A stretch of 64,000 nt of DNA, taken from Zipacnadum sp036504235 (lineage in GTDB: Bacteria; Armatimonadota; Zipacnadia; Zipacnadales; Zipacnadaceae). This document shows, piece after piece, positions 26,086-35,953 of this stretch (positions are counted from its first letter, which is position 1; the number at the start of each line of letters is the position of its first letter). A program made the translations under genes and the position numbers. Location of the stretch: positions 94,665-158,664 of the forward strand of contig DASXVN010000039.1 in assembly GCA_036504235.1 (NCBI GenBank). Reading direction: 5' to 3'. Under the pieces are notes generated by a model. It was not told where the DNA came from, ran no database searches, and saw only the letters and a program-made list of their open reading frames with translations.

Positions 26086-29000
26086 ATGACCCACGCCACT
26101 TTCCGCCGCAGCCTGCTGCTGATGCCTTTGCTGTTCGCCCTGCTCCCGGCCCTCGCCGGCGCCGCGCCCGGTAAGCCGCCGGCGCTACTCGCCCTCAGTT
26201 CCGGGGCGGGCGAGAGCTATGGCGAGAATGAAGTGCGCTACGTGAACCCTCGCGCGGCGCGCGAACTGACCGAACTGGGCTTCCAGCGCTCCTGGCACGT
26301 CGGCTGGAACGACCTCACCCTCGCCTACCTCAAGCAGTTCAACGCGGTGCTGCTCTACGACGTGGCCGCCTCCTCCCCTTCCGGCCCCTCGCCCGAGGTC
26401 CAGAAGACCCTGGACCTATTGCGCACCTACGTGGAGCAGGGCGGCAGCGTCTGGATCGCCAACGCCGCGTACTGGAGCAAGAAGGTCCCCACGATGAACG
26501 CTTTCTTGGCGGGCATGAACGCCCAGGTCTTCACGGAGCTCGTCAGGGACGAAGCCACCGCGGGCGCCATTTCCACCGGACTGCACTTCAGTTGGACCGA
26601 CGCGATCACCCCCTCGCCGCTCACCGCCGGGGTCAGCGGCCTCCTCTACGGCACCGATTTCTGGGAGCCCAACTCGCCGAACACCACCCCGATCCAGGTC
26701 GGCCCGGAATGGCAGGTCCTGGTCAAGGGCCTCCCCACCGCCGCCAGCTTCCAGGTCTCCGCCGCCGTCTCCGAGACGGTAGGGCCGGGCACTTTTGCCG
26801 CCAGTCCGCCCCTGGTCGCCGTCCGTGACTGGGGTCAGGGGCGGGTCGTGCTCTGGCCCATGTCGCTGAGCTACACGCTAATGGACGGCTACAGCCGCGC
26901 CCTCCTGGAGGGCGTAGTGATGGACGGGGCAATCGGCGAGCATCACAGTCAGGGCGCGAAGCTCTGCTACAACCTGCTGCAGTGGATGGTGCAGCCTTCC
27001 GTCGCCAAGCCTGATTACGGCGGCTTCACCGGCGCGCCGGAGGTCGCCCCCCCGCCGACCACCGACGTCGGCCTCCAGCCCGCGCCGCCGCTCTCCGTGC
27101 CGCCTCTGCACTCCCGGAACCCCTTGCCCGCCCTCAAGCCGCAATACGCCCACGCCTACCGCGGCCTGTGGGGCGCGCAGTCCAATCTCTCCGTGGGAAC
27201 GGAGTCCCCAGCGCAACTGATCGCCGCCGCGCGCGCCGCGGGCTACGACTTCGTCATCTTCGCCGAGGACCTCGCCAAGCTAACCCCGGAGGGCTGGCAG
27301 ACCCTGGAGACCGCCTGTAAGGCCGGGACCAACGACACCTTCGCTGCCTTCCCCGGCTACTACTACAAGACCGTCTACGGCGCGGAGTTCGTGACCTTCG
27401 GCGGCCCCGGCGACCTGCAGTACCCGCAGCCGGAGTGGCTGACCCCGGTAGCCGGCGAGCGCCGCCTGCGGGAGAACAACTGTGTCGTGCGCGGCATGGC
27501 CATCGTTCCGCCGGTGGTCATGGTCTACCCGCACCGCAACCCGCGCACCATTCGCGTCAACTCGGAGGTCTACGGCTTCGCCACCCACACCTACGAGGGC
27601 GCAAAGCTGGTAAACGAGGCCGTGCAGCCCTACTTGGAGACCCAGCGCGAGGGCCTGTGCCTCTTCCCCGCCGTCGTTCATTTCACCCGGACCGCCACCG
27701 AAATCGCCACTTTGCCGGCCGCAGGTCCGCAGATGTGCGTCCGCGCCAACACCCTGGCGCTGATTCCGCGCTCCCTGCAGGGCTTTGACTCGGCGCAGTA
27801 CAATGATCCCGGCTGGGCCAAGCCCGGCTATGTCTCCGCGGGTCCCGAGATTCAGTGGCTCACGGTGGAGAACTGGGGCACGGTGGACCTCGCCTACGAG
27901 AACAGCGACTGGCACCGCGTAGACTTCCTGGTTGCCTCCGCGGTGGGCCTGCAGGAGGTCCGCGTCTACGATGGCCCGCGCCTGTGGCGGCGCTTCCTGC
28001 CGGGTGGCGCGCCGCGCTTCGAGCAGCATATCATCAACTATCACGACGCCGCGCACGTGTACCTGCTGGAGGCGATTGACACCCAGGGCCATCACGCCTG
28101 GTCCTGGAGCCGCATGACCGACGCGCAGGAATGCTGGCACGAGATGTGCGGCGACAACTGGAACGACATGGCCGGCGGCAAGTGGACGCTGGTCAACGGC
28201 GGGGCGAAGCTGGACCGCGTCGCCCTGGCGGGCACCGAGTTCGCCCCCACCCTCAATCGCGCGGCCGCGCTCTGGCAGTGGCCGCTGCTGGCCAACGACC
28301 CCGCCGGTCCGGCCTGGTGGGCGTGCCTCAAGCAGACCCGTGTGGTCAGCCGCTGGGGCTGGGACCTCGACTACTCGCTCAACCAGCGCTATGACGGCCC
28401 TGGCTGGGCCGGTCTGGTCTACGACAATCGGGCGGTGTTGCCCAACGCGCAGTTCAGCGGCAGCCTGCGCGCCACCATGGTCGTCGGCCGCACCCCCCAG
28501 CCCAACTTCACCCTCTTGGAGGGCACGGTCACCTGGAAGACTGATTACGTTTTCAAGGGCACGCCCGGCCTGCAAGCCGCCAAGGTCGAGGGGATGATGG
28601 ACAACTACGCCCTCCCCGGCCCCGACGGGCGTGCGGTGGTCCAGAAGACTCCCGCCAGCGTTCCTTACCAGCAGGGCGACCTGCGCCCGAATGAGTACCT
28701 CGCCACCTGGCCGGTGTCCGGCGGGCTGCTGAACCTCGGCGACGCCCCGCTGGCCTACGCCGTCTCCAGCACCGGATTGGCCGTCGGCCTGGGCAAGCAA
28801 GGCGAGACCGCGCCGACCGGCAGCCCCGGCACCTGGCGCGTGCTGGCGGTAGCCGGATCGCCGGACAACACGCTCTGGGAGCGGATCCGCACCCAGATGG
28901 GGCTGGTCGGTCCCCCCGCTTACAGCGTCACGCCGCTGGTCGGCAGCGTCGAGAGCACCCGGCTCTTCCTGAAGCTGAAGGCCGACAACGGGGCCTTCCG

Positions 29001-29463
29001 CGGCGTGATCACGCAGGCCGACCTGCCGCTGGTTCTGCCGGTGCAGATCGGCCCGCTCAACCCGAACTGGTCGGCAGGCATCTGGTACCGGGGCGAGAAC
29101 GTGCTGCTCACCCCGGAGTGGCGCGACGGACTCAGCCGCGTGGGCAGCATCCCGCGGCTCTATCGCGACAAGCTCTTCCGCGCCGCCGTGGTCGGCGATA
29201 CCGCCTGGCTCACCGTGGACCTTGCCGAGAAGAACCGCGACGTCTTCCTTGGGACCTTCCTGGTCGCCGACGCTCCGGCGCTCGCCTTGACCCTGGTCCA
29301 GGACCCAGATCGCGACTATGTGGTGGTCCACAACTCTACGGACAAGCCGATCACGGCCACGGTCCGCGCCGCCGCCGGTTTCGACCGGTACGGGCCCTTC
29401 AGCGCCAAAGTCGCCGTGCCCGCGGGCAGCTCGCTGAACGTGGACCTGCCCGCTCGGCCCTAG
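26086..29463 (+). CDS. large secreted protein, GATase1-like plus degenerate PHP-like family (member B)
   Basis: 1,125 residues. ATG 26086 has AGGAGG 6 nt upstream and starts a signal peptide (MTHATFRRSLLLMPLLFALL, end near LAGAAPG); the longer open frame upstream is not protein-like. The GATase1-like domain spans about 30-320 (TYVEQGGSVWIANAAYWSK). The PHP-like domain starts near 356 (GLWGAQSNLSVGTESPAQLI, DFVIFAEDLAKL, AAFPGYYYK) with the HxH and DH ligands missing. Later segments include a GP-type strand (SAGPEIQWL), an Ig-like EVRVYDGPRLWRRFLPGG, and the family tail with PLNPNWSAGIWYRGEN and HNSTDKPITATV. It is most similar to member C, 39 bp downstream, so a tandem duplication is likely. 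Confidence 0.85.
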   Translation: MTHATFRRSLLLMPLLFALLPALAGAAPGKPPALLALSSGAGESYGENEVRYVNPRAARELTELGFQRSWHVGWNDLTLAYLKQFNAVLLYDVAASSPSGPSPEVQKTLDLLRTYVEQGGSVWIANAAYWSKKVPTMNAFLAGMNAQVFTELVRDEATAGAISTGLHFSWTDAITPSPLTAGVSGLLYGTDFWEPNSPNTTPIQVGPEWQVLVKGLPTAASFQVSAAVSETVGPGTFAASPPLVAVRDWGQGRVVLWPMSLSYTLMDGYSRALLEGVVMDGAIGEHHSQGAKLCYNLLQWMVQPSVAKPDYGGFTGAPEVAPPPTTDVGLQPAPPLSVPPLHSRNPLPALKPQYAHAYRGLWGAQSNLSVGTESPAQLIAAARAAGYDFVIFAEDLAKLTPEGWQTLETACKAGTNDTFAAFPGYYYKTVYGAEFVTFGGPGDLQYPQPEWLTPVAGERRLRENNCVVRGMAIVPPVVMVYPHRNPRTIRVNSEVYGFATHTYEGAKLVNEAVQPYLETQREGLCLFPAVVHFTRTATEIATLPAAGPQMCVRANTLALIPRSLQGFDSAQYNDPGWAKPGYVSAGPEIQWLTVENWGTVDLAYENSDWHRVDFLVASAVGLQEVRVYDGPRLWRRFLPGGAPRFEQHIINYHDAAHVYLLEAIDTQGHHAWSWSRMTDAQECWHEMCGDNWNDMAGGKWTLVNGGAKLDRVALAGTEFAPTLNRAAALWQWPLLANDPAGPAWWACLKQTRVVSRWGWDLDYSLNQRYDGPGWAGLVYDNRAVLPNAQFSGSLRATMVVGRTPQPNFTLLEGTVTWKTDYVFKGTPGLQAAKVEGMMDNYALPGPDGRAVVQKTPASVPYQQGDLRPNEYLATWPVSGGLLNLGDAPLAYAVSSTGLAVGLGKQGETAPTGSPGTWRVLAVAGSPDNTLWERIRTQMGLVGPPAYSVTPLVGSVESTRLFLKLKADNGAFRGVITQADLPLVLPVQIGPLNPNWSAGIWYRGENVLLTPEWRDGLSRVGSIPRLYRDKLFRAAVVGDTAWLTVDLAEKNRDVFLGTFLVADAPALALTLVQDPDRDYVVVHNSTDKPITATVRAAAGFDRYGPFSAKVAVPAGSSLNVDLPARP

Positions 29464-29502
29464 CGCCAGCTTCCGCCTACCGTCAAGAAAGAGGTTGACC
29501 TG

Positions 29503-32500
29503 ATGACCCGCACCCAGTTCCTCTCGGTAAGCATCGCCGCTCTGTTGCCGCTCGCACTGCTGCTGCCCGCCCCCGCGGCCCGCGCCGCTCAACCGGCCGT
29601 CCTGGCCCTGGCTCCCGGCGACGGGGAGACCTACGCGCGCGTCGAGGTCGAATACCTCAGCGACCGCGCGGCCCGCGAACTGCGCGAGGAGGGCTTCCAG
29701 CGTGGCTGGCACGACTCCTGGGCCGACCTCACCCTGGCTTACCTCAAGCAGTTCAACGCGGTGATTCTCTACGACGTGCCCGGATCCGGCCCCGACGGCC
29801 CCACCGCGGCGACCAAAGAGAAGCTCGACCTGCTGCGCACCTACGTCGAGCAGGGCGGCGGCCTCTACATCGCCCAGGCTCCCTACTGGGCCAAGAAGGC
29901 GCCTACCGTCAACTACCTCCTGGCCCCGCTGGGCGCCAGCGTGCTCAACGAGTTGGTCAAGGACGACAGCAACAAGCTGAAGCTCAAGTCCGGCCTCAGC
30001 TTCAGTTGGACCGACGCGATTACCCCCGGCCCCGCGACCGCCGGGGTTAAGGGCCTCTACTACGGTGTGGACTTCTTCGAGCCGGCCTCCCCGAACACCA
30101 ACCCGGTCCAGGTGAACGCCGACTGGCAGGTCCTGGTCCGCGGCCTGGACACGGCCGCGAGCTACGCGGTGCACACGGCCAGTTCTGAGATCACCGGCCC
30201 CGGGACCATCAGCAAAGCCCCGGTGCTAGTCGCCGCGCGCTCCTGGGGCAAGGGCCGCATTGTCGTCTGGCCCACGACTCTGACCTATACCCTGCTCGAT
30301 GGCTATCACCCAATCCTCGACAATGGCCTCGTCATGGACAGCCAGAACGAGGCGCACCCCAGCAACGGCGCGCGCCTCGCCTACAACCTGCTCAAGTGGC
30401 TCGCCGAGCCTTCCCTGAGCCTGCCCGGCTGGGGCGGGTTCATCTACAAGCCGGTGCCGCCCCGCACGTTAGAACACGAGCTAGGCTTCCAGACCATTGA
30501 CTGGACCAAGGTCCGCCCCCTTGCGCCGATGTACAACCATGCCTACCTGGGGCTGATCGGGGCACAGTCCAACCTGTCCTCCGGCACGAGTTCGCCCGAG
30601 GAACTAATCGCCGCCGCCCGTCGCGCGGGCTACGAGTTCCTGGTCTTCACCGAGGACCTCCGCAAGCTCAGCAAGCCCAACTGGGAGAAGCTGGTGGCGG
30701 CCTGCGCGGCGGGCACGGATGCGACTTTCGCTGCCTATCCGGGGCTGTACTATCTGACCCGCTGGGGGGCGGAATACGTCACCTTCGGCGGCCCCGGCGA
30801 CCTGTCGTACCCGCTGCCGGAGTGGACCAACCAGGTCAACGGCGAGACGCGGATCAACGAGAACAACGTCTTTGTGCGCGGGCTTTCCGTGGTCCCGCCG
30901 ATCATCATGGTCTACCCCCACCGCAACCCGCGCCCGCTGCGCCTCAACGCCCAGTACTACGGCTTCGCCACACACACCTACGAGGCAAACCGGCTGGTGG
31001 ACGAGGCCTTCGACGCTTACCAGACGGTGCAGAAGGAGGGCCTCAGCCTCTTCCCGGTGGCAGTGCATTTCGTCACCAACGCCGCCGACGTCGCCCGGGC
31101 CCGCGCCGGCGGCCTGCAAACCTACATCCGCGCCGCGTCGCTGGCCACGCTGCCGCGCTCGGTGCAGGGTTTCACCAGCGCCCCCTACAACAATCCGCAG
31201 TGGTGCAAGCCCGCCTTTGCCTCCTCCGGTCCGGAGATCCAGTACTTCTACGCCGAGAACTGGGGCACCAGCGACCAGGCGATTCCCGGCAACGACCGCC
31301 ACCGGCTGCAGATAATGGTCTCGGCGGCGGCGGGCCTGCGCGAGGTCCGCCTCTATGACAACGCCGTTCTCTGGCAGCGCTTCCTGCCCCGCGGCGCGAC
31401 CACCTTCACCCGCAGCCTCGACAACTTCCACGACCAGCAGCACAGCTATATCCTGGAGGTTATTGACCGCGACGGCGGTCGCGCGGTCTCCTGGAACCGC
31501 GAGACCAACGTGCAGGAGTGCAATGCCGAGATGTGCGGCGACAACTGGAACGACATGCCCGGCGGCAAGTATACGGCCGTCACCACCGGCGACGGGACCG
31601 CGCTGCCCGCCCACCTCGCGGGCACTGAGTTCACGCTCTCCCTAACGCCCAAGGCCCAACTCTGGCCCTGGCCCTCCTTGCCCAACTTGGACGGGGGCAG
31701 CTACAACTACGCGGCGCTCAAGCAAAGCGGCCTCGTCACCCGCTTCGGCTGGCAGGTGGACTACTCGCTGAATCTCCACTACGACGGCCCCGGCTGGCCC
31801 GGCGGCATCTACGAGAACCGCGGCCTGGTGGACGGGCTCTACTACCACGGTGTGCTGCACAACCAGCTAGTGGTCGGCCGGACCCCGAAGCCCACCTACA
31901 CGATCCTCAGCGGGGAGGTCACCTTCCTGCGCGACACGCAGCTCAAGGGCGCGCCCGGCTTTGTCCCCAGCTTCATCGATGGGATTTTGGCCAACTACAC
32001 CTACCCGGAGCAGGGCCGGCGGATGACCGCGACCCAGGCCGAGGCCAACCGCACCGGCCTGCTCCCGCCCGGAGAGTACGTCTCCACCTACCCCGCGCTC
32101 GCAGCCCTGTTCAACCTGGGCGAGGAGCCGCTGCGCTGGTCCTCCTGGGCCGGGCGGATCATGGTCGGCGCCGGCGAGAATGGGCAGACGATGAAGGCCG
32201 GCGACCGGCTGACCTGGCAGGTGCTCACCCTCCCGGGCGGGGCTGATCCGCAACTGGCTGAGCGCGTCCGCACCGAGCTGGGCCTGGCCGGCCCGCCCGC
32301 CTACCAGGTCCGCCCTCGCGTGGGCAGCGTGGAATCCACGCGGCTCTTCCTGCGCCTGCGCAGCCAGGACGGCGGCTTCCGGGGCACCTTCACCCGCGCC
32401 GACCTGCCGGTGGTCCTGCCGGTTTTCGTTAGCGGGCTCAACCCCAACTGGTCCGCGGGAGTCTGGTACCGGGGCGAGAATACGCTGCAGACCTCGGAGT

Positions 32501-32841
32501 GGAAGCTGGACCCCTGGCGGCTGGAGACCGTAGCCGAGCGCGGCCGCGACCAGATCCAGCGTGTCGGAATCAATGACGGCGTGGGGTTCCTGACCGTGGA
32601 CCTGGACGAGAAAGACCGCGACCTGTTCATCGGCAACCTGCTGGTCTGCGATCAGCCGGAGCTGCGGCTGACCTTCCTTCAGGATCCGGGCCGCGCGTAT
32701 TTCGTGGCGCACAACCCGACCGGCCGGACGCTCGCCGCCGTCGTCCGCCCCGGCGCGGGCTTTGACCTCTACGGCAACTTCGCCGTTCGGATAACCGTAC
32801 CTGGCGGCTCGTCCCTGGAGATGGACCTGCCCCGGCGCTGA
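29503..32841 (+). CDS. large secreted protein, GATase1-like plus degenerate PHP-like family (member C)
   Basis: 1,112 residues; AGAGG precedes the start, and the signal peptide ends near residue 28 (APAARAAQ). The order of domains is the same as in member B: GATase1-like (about 30-315), PHP-like from about 347 (GLIGAQSNLSSGTSSPEELI, EFLVFTEDLRKL, AAYPGLYYL) without metal-binding His, then beta-rich modules. Several long stretches are nearly identical in pattern to member B (AYLKQFNAV; EMCGDNWNDM; LNPNWSAGVWYRGEN), which supports a recent tandem duplication with both copies kept intact. It is followed by a 13-bp terminator hairpin. Function unknown. Possible roles are surface-layer or substrate-binding protein, or an enzyme with a new active site. 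Confidence 0.85.
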   Translation: MTRTQFLSVSIAALLPLALLLPAPAARAAQPAVLALAPGDGETYARVEVEYLSDRAARELREEGFQRGWHDSWADLTLAYLKQFNAVILYDVPGSGPDGPTAATKEKLDLLRTYVEQGGGLYIAQAPYWAKKAPTVNYLLAPLGASVLNELVKDDSNKLKLKSGLSFSWTDAITPGPATAGVKGLYYGVDFFEPASPNTNPVQVNADWQVLVRGLDTAASYAVHTASSEITGPGTISKAPVLVAARSWGKGRIVVWPTTLTYTLLDGYHPILDNGLVMDSQNEAHPSNGARLAYNLLKWLAEPSLSLPGWGGFIYKPVPPRTLEHELGFQTIDWTKVRPLAPMYNHAYLGLIGAQSNLSSGTSSPEELIAAARRAGYEFLVFTEDLRKLSKPNWEKLVAACAAGTDATFAAYPGLYYLTRWGAEYVTFGGPGDLSYPLPEWTNQVNGETRINENNVFVRGLSVVPPIIMVYPHRNPRPLRLNAQYYGFATHTYEANRLVDEAFDAYQTVQKEGLSLFPVAVHFVTNAADVARARAGGLQTYIRAASLATLPRSVQGFTSAPYNNPQWCKPAFASSGPEIQYFYAENWGTSDQAIPGNDRHRLQIMVSAAAGLREVRLYDNAVLWQRFLPRGATTFTRSLDNFHDQQHSYILEVIDRDGGRAVSWNRETNVQECNAEMCGDNWNDMPGGKYTAVTTGDGTALPAHLAGTEFTLSLTPKAQLWPWPSLPNLDGGSYNYAALKQSGLVTRFGWQVDYSLNLHYDGPGWPGGIYENRGLVDGLYYHGVLHNQLVVGRTPKPTYTILSGEVTFLRDTQLKGAPGFVPSFIDGILANYTYPEQGRRMTATQAEANRTGLLPPGEYVSTYPALAALFNLGEEPLRWSSWAGRIMVGAGENGQTMKAGDRLTWQVLTLPGGADPQLAERVRTELGLAGPPAYQVRPRVGSVESTRLFLRLRSQDGGFRGTFTRADLPVVLPVFVSGLNPNWSAGVWYRGENTLQTSEWKLDPWRLETVAERGRDQIQRVGINDGVGFLTVDLDEKDRDLFIGNLLVCDQPELRLTFLQDPGRAYFVAHNPTGRTLAAVVRPGAGFDLYGNFAVRITVPGGSSLEMDLPRR

Positions 32842-32864
32842 CGGCGCGCCCCCCGACTCACGAA

Positions 32865-32895
32865 ACGGGGCCGCCTCCTGAAGAGGCGGCCCCGT
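32865..32895. terminator. strong bidirectional hairpin terminator
   Basis: ACGGGGCCGCCTC (32865-32877) pairs perfectly with GAGGCGGCCCCGT (32883-32895), 13 bp with a 5-nt loop, between convergent genes ending at 32841 and 32918. Confidence 0.75.
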
Positions 32896-32917
32896 GCTTG
32901 CTTCCTCCCGGGCTGGC

Positions 32918-35900
32918 TCAGTCCGCGTAAACTTCCAGCGTGACCGGCCCCAGCAGGCCCGAGTCCAGCGTGGCGCCCGGTCCCCGGGTGCCCCACTCGT
33001 CCCAGGCGAAACGATTGGCCAGCAGGTTGCTGACCACCACGACCACCTCGTTCGCGCCGGGCTGCAGCAGGTCGGTGATCTCCACCCGGTACGGCGGCCA
33101 GAGCGGCGCGCCGGCCAGCTTCCCATTCACCCAGACCTCGGCGCACTCCCGCACCTCGCCGAGGTTCAGGCACACGCGCCCGCCCGCCGCCGGGGCCTCC
33201 ACCGACCGCCGATACAGCACACGGCCCGCGTACCACCATAGGCCCTGATCGGTCCACGAGCCCAGCTCCACCGGCGTCGGCTCACAGTGAAACACAATCG
33301 GCCCGGTCAGGCCAAAGTCCGGCGCCATGGAGGAGCACTCCAGCGCCAGCCCGCCGCCGCCCGGCGTCGCCGCAAATTCCAGCCGCCGCGGGGTCGGGTC
33401 GTCGTGCTCGTTGACCACCAGCACCCGCTCCCCGTTCAGGTACAGAACATGCTCGCCGGCCACCGGCAGCGGCAACTGCACCGCCGTCGCGCCCGCCGGA
33501 ATCGCCCCCCGGAACAGCCGGCTGCCCGCGTCACCGTACAGCAGCGGCCCGCGCAGGCAGTGGACCTGCTCCCACCCACTGTCGTCAAACTCCGGCCGGA
33601 ACCACTCGCTCCACACCGGCACGTCCGCCGGGTCCCGCGGCTGGATGGACAGCTCGCGCGTCCGGTAGACGGGCACCGCGACCTCCTGCGGGCCCACCGC
33701 GCATTTCCACTCGCGCTCCAGCTCGCTCGGCACCGGCAGCATCTCCCAGGGACCGGCGACCGGCACGATCTGCGTCGCGTCCTGTCGCCGCCAGGGGGGC
33801 AGTTCCGCCGCGCCGCCCTCCTCGCTCAGCATCAAGTACACGGCCTCGTAGGAGCCCAGCCGCACCTGCACCTCGGTGCGCTCGCCCCGGCGCGAGGCGG
33901 GCAGGCGGTAGCTCCGCGCCTCCTCCGCCACCCACAGCGCCGCCTCGCCGGTGGCGCGCAGGCTCAGCCGGAAGTCGCCGGTGCGGTCGGCGTGGTGGCT
34001 CAGGCAATACCAGTCGCCCTCCGCGGACTGCCGGTGGCTGACGTCCAGCACGCTCCGGTCCCCCTCCAGCACCAGCACGTCCGGCTCGATCCACTCCGCG
34101 ATCGTGGCCGGCACGCTCGCCGCGTCCGGCGCCATCCGCGCCAGTGACTGGAGTTGCGTCACTAACGACGTCAGCTCCGGGTCCTCGCGGCCCACTTCCA
34201 CGCTCACCGTAGGCCACCGGCCCACGCAGAGCAGGCGGCCGCCGTCCTTACAGAACTCCAACAGTCGCGCCAGGTCCGCCCGGTACGCCGTGGTCATCGG
34301 CGGCAGCACCAGGACGCGGTATTCCTCTTTCGCCACCCGCAGGCACCCACCCGTCCGGTCGCCCTCCTCCACGGCCTGGAAGTCAATCACATCGTGGTCC
34401 AATTGCGCGCCCATCAGACCATTGACGATGTCCTCAAACACCAGCCGGTCCGCGCGGCTGCCCTCGGTGTCGCGCGTGGCGATATTCCACGGGTAGGTGT
34501 ACCCCCGCCCGCCGGGGGCGTCGCCCATCCAGGAGACCACCGGGTAGAGCACCGCGATGTCCGCCACGTGCCGCCCCGGCCGGTTCATGCCCGCCTGCCG
34601 CGCCGACAGGTCCGCGAGTTGCTGGTAGTATTTCCAGTAAGGGTTGTGCTGGAAGAAGCTGGGCGGGCACTCGACCTTGGGGTTCTCGATGGTCTGGAAG
34701 AAGGCGTGCGGCACGTGGTGGGTCACCCCGACCACGGCCAGTTGGTTGTTGGCCTCGCGGATCATCCGCGGCGAGCACTCCCACAGCCCCAGCAGCCCCA
34801 GGTTCTCGCACAGGACGACCTCTTTGCCGCTCACGTGCGCCGCGCCCACGGCGGGCTTGTGGAAATGCCAGCCCTTGTAGCCGCCCAAACTGTCAAAGCC
34901 CGGCCACTGCTGCCGGCGCAGGGCGCGGAACAGGTCACCCGCCATCAGCCAGCGCTCCGGCTCCTCGAAGGTGTGCCCGGTCAGCGCGATCCCGTGGCGC
35001 TCGGCCCAGTCCGCCATCTGGCCGACGTGGCGCTCGGCAAACAGGTCGGCGACGGTGTCCCAGTAGTCGCAGCGCACCTTCTCGCTGCGTGCCCCGCCCT
35101 GGTAGAAGAGCAGCGGCAGTTCCGGGAGCAGGTCGTAGCCGTGCTCCTGCCGGAAGACCTCCTCCAGGTCGCCGGTCCAGCTAAAGGGCCCGCTGGCGTA
35201 GGGCGCCGACTCGTCGTAGAAGATGGACTGAATGGTGCTGCCGAAATGCTCGCCGAAGTGCGCGGCGTACTGGTCGTGCGTCACCCGGATGAACTCCGCC
35301 GTCGGCGCCGGCGACAGGTAGTCAATCAGCCCGCCGTTGCCCATCCGCAGCGGCGAGGGGTGCAGGGTCCGCAGCGTGTAGAAGACCATCACCTCCCACT
35401 CGCCGGCGGGCACGCTAACGGAAACCACCGCCTGATCAGCGGGCGGCACGGGGGCCTGCTGCATACCGCTCAGGTCCAGCTCCCCGGCCGCGTCGCGGGG
35501 GGCCAGCATGACCGCCAGGTAGTCCTCGCGCTGTCCCCAGCCCCACAGGCCCTCGGTCCACTCCTCAAACTCCACCTGCGCGGGCCCGCTCACCGTCTGC
35601 GCTCGCATGCCCAGGCCCAGCGCACAGTTCTCCCGGGTGGCGGTCACTCGCCCCCCCGCCGGTCCGCTGGACCAGTTGTACTCGTCATACAAATGCAGGC
35701 AGCTCCCGATCTCCGCCGCGCGCGCCACCAACTCCGCGAAGGCCTCCCAGTACCGGTCCGTCAGGTAGTCCCGCCGGTCCATGCCAAAGCGCGGGTGCGG
35801 CATGGCCTGATGCACGCCGTGCGTGGCCATCTCCGCCAGTTGCCCGGCCCATTCGTCGCCGGAGACCTCCCCGTTCAGGAACCAGAAAGGAATCTGGGTG

Positions 35901-35953
35901 CAGCTCACGTCCGGCGCGGCGAACCCCGCCCACATATCCGGCTTATCGGTCAT
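32918..35953 (-). CDS. GH106-like alpha-L-rhamnosidase-type glycoside hydrolase
   Basis: 1,011 residues, no signal peptide. The N-terminus has the signature of GH106-like and related enzymes: IPFWFLNGEVSGDEWAGQL, then THGVHQAMPHPRFGMDRRDYL, and CLHLYDEYNWSSGPAGG. A long TIM-barrel region (to about 560) is followed by a GATase-like segment (RVLVLPPMTTAYRADLARLL, residues about 540-590). Next is a GH2-type galactose-binding-like jelly roll near the C-terminus (CAEVWVNGKLAGAPLWPPY, VEITDLLQPGANEVVVVVSN). GH106 enzymes cleave alpha-L-rhamnosides of pectin-like polymers. Assignment to exactly GH106 is likely but not certain; catalytic Glu residues are not named here. The start codon overlaps the upstream deacetylase gene by 11 bp, so the two are translationally linked. 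Confidence 0.8.
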   Translation of the reverse strand: MTDKPDMWAGFAAPDVSCTQIPFWFLNGEVSGDEWAGQLAEMATHGVHQAMPHPRFGMDRRDYLTDRYWEAFAELVARAAEIGSCLHLYDEYNWSSGPAGGRVTATRENCALGLGMRAQTVSGPAQVEFEEWTEGLWGWGQREDYLAVMLAPRDAAGELDLSGMQQAPVPPADQAVVSVSVPAGEWEVMVFYTLRTLHPSPLRMGNGGLIDYLSPAPTAEFIRVTHDQYAAHFGEHFGSTIQSIFYDESAPYASGPFSWTGDLEEVFRQEHGYDLLPELPLLFYQGGARSEKVRCDYWDTVADLFAERHVGQMADWAERHGIALTGHTFEEPERWLMAGDLFRALRRQQWPGFDSLGGYKGWHFHKPAVGAAHVSGKEVVLCENLGLLGLWECSPRMIREANNQLAVVGVTHHVPHAFFQTIENPKVECPPSFFQHNPYWKYYQQLADLSARQAGMNRPGRHVADIAVLYPVVSWMGDAPGGRGYTYPWNIATRDTEGSRADRLVFEDIVNGLMGAQLDHDVIDFQAVEEGDRTGGCLRVAKEEYRVLVLPPMTTAYRADLARLLEFCKDGGRLLCVGRWPTVSVEVGREDPELTSLVTQLQSLARMAPDAASVPATIAEWIEPDVLVLEGDRSVLDVSHRQSAEGDWYCLSHHADRTGDFRLSLRATGEAALWVAEEARSYRLPASRRGERTEVQVRLGSYEAVYLMLSEEGGAAELPPWRRQDATQIVPVAGPWEMLPVPSELEREWKCAVGPQEVAVPVYRTRELSIQPRDPADVPVWSEWFRPEFDDSGWEQVHCLRGPLLYGDAGSRLFRGAIPAGATAVQLPLPVAGEHVLYLNGERVLVVNEHDDPTPRRLEFAATPGGGGLALECSSMAPDFGLTGPIVFHCEPTPVELGSWTDQGLWWYAGRVLYRRSVEAPAAGGRVCLNLGEVRECAEVWVNGKLAGAPLWPPYRVEITDLLQPGANEVVVVVSNLLANRFAWDEWGTRGPGATLDSGLLGPVTLEVYAD

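Noticed and set aside
27280..30174. 964-codon open frame antisense to family members B and C
   Set aside because: No ribosome site, no recognisable fold, and it spans two good genes and their gap.
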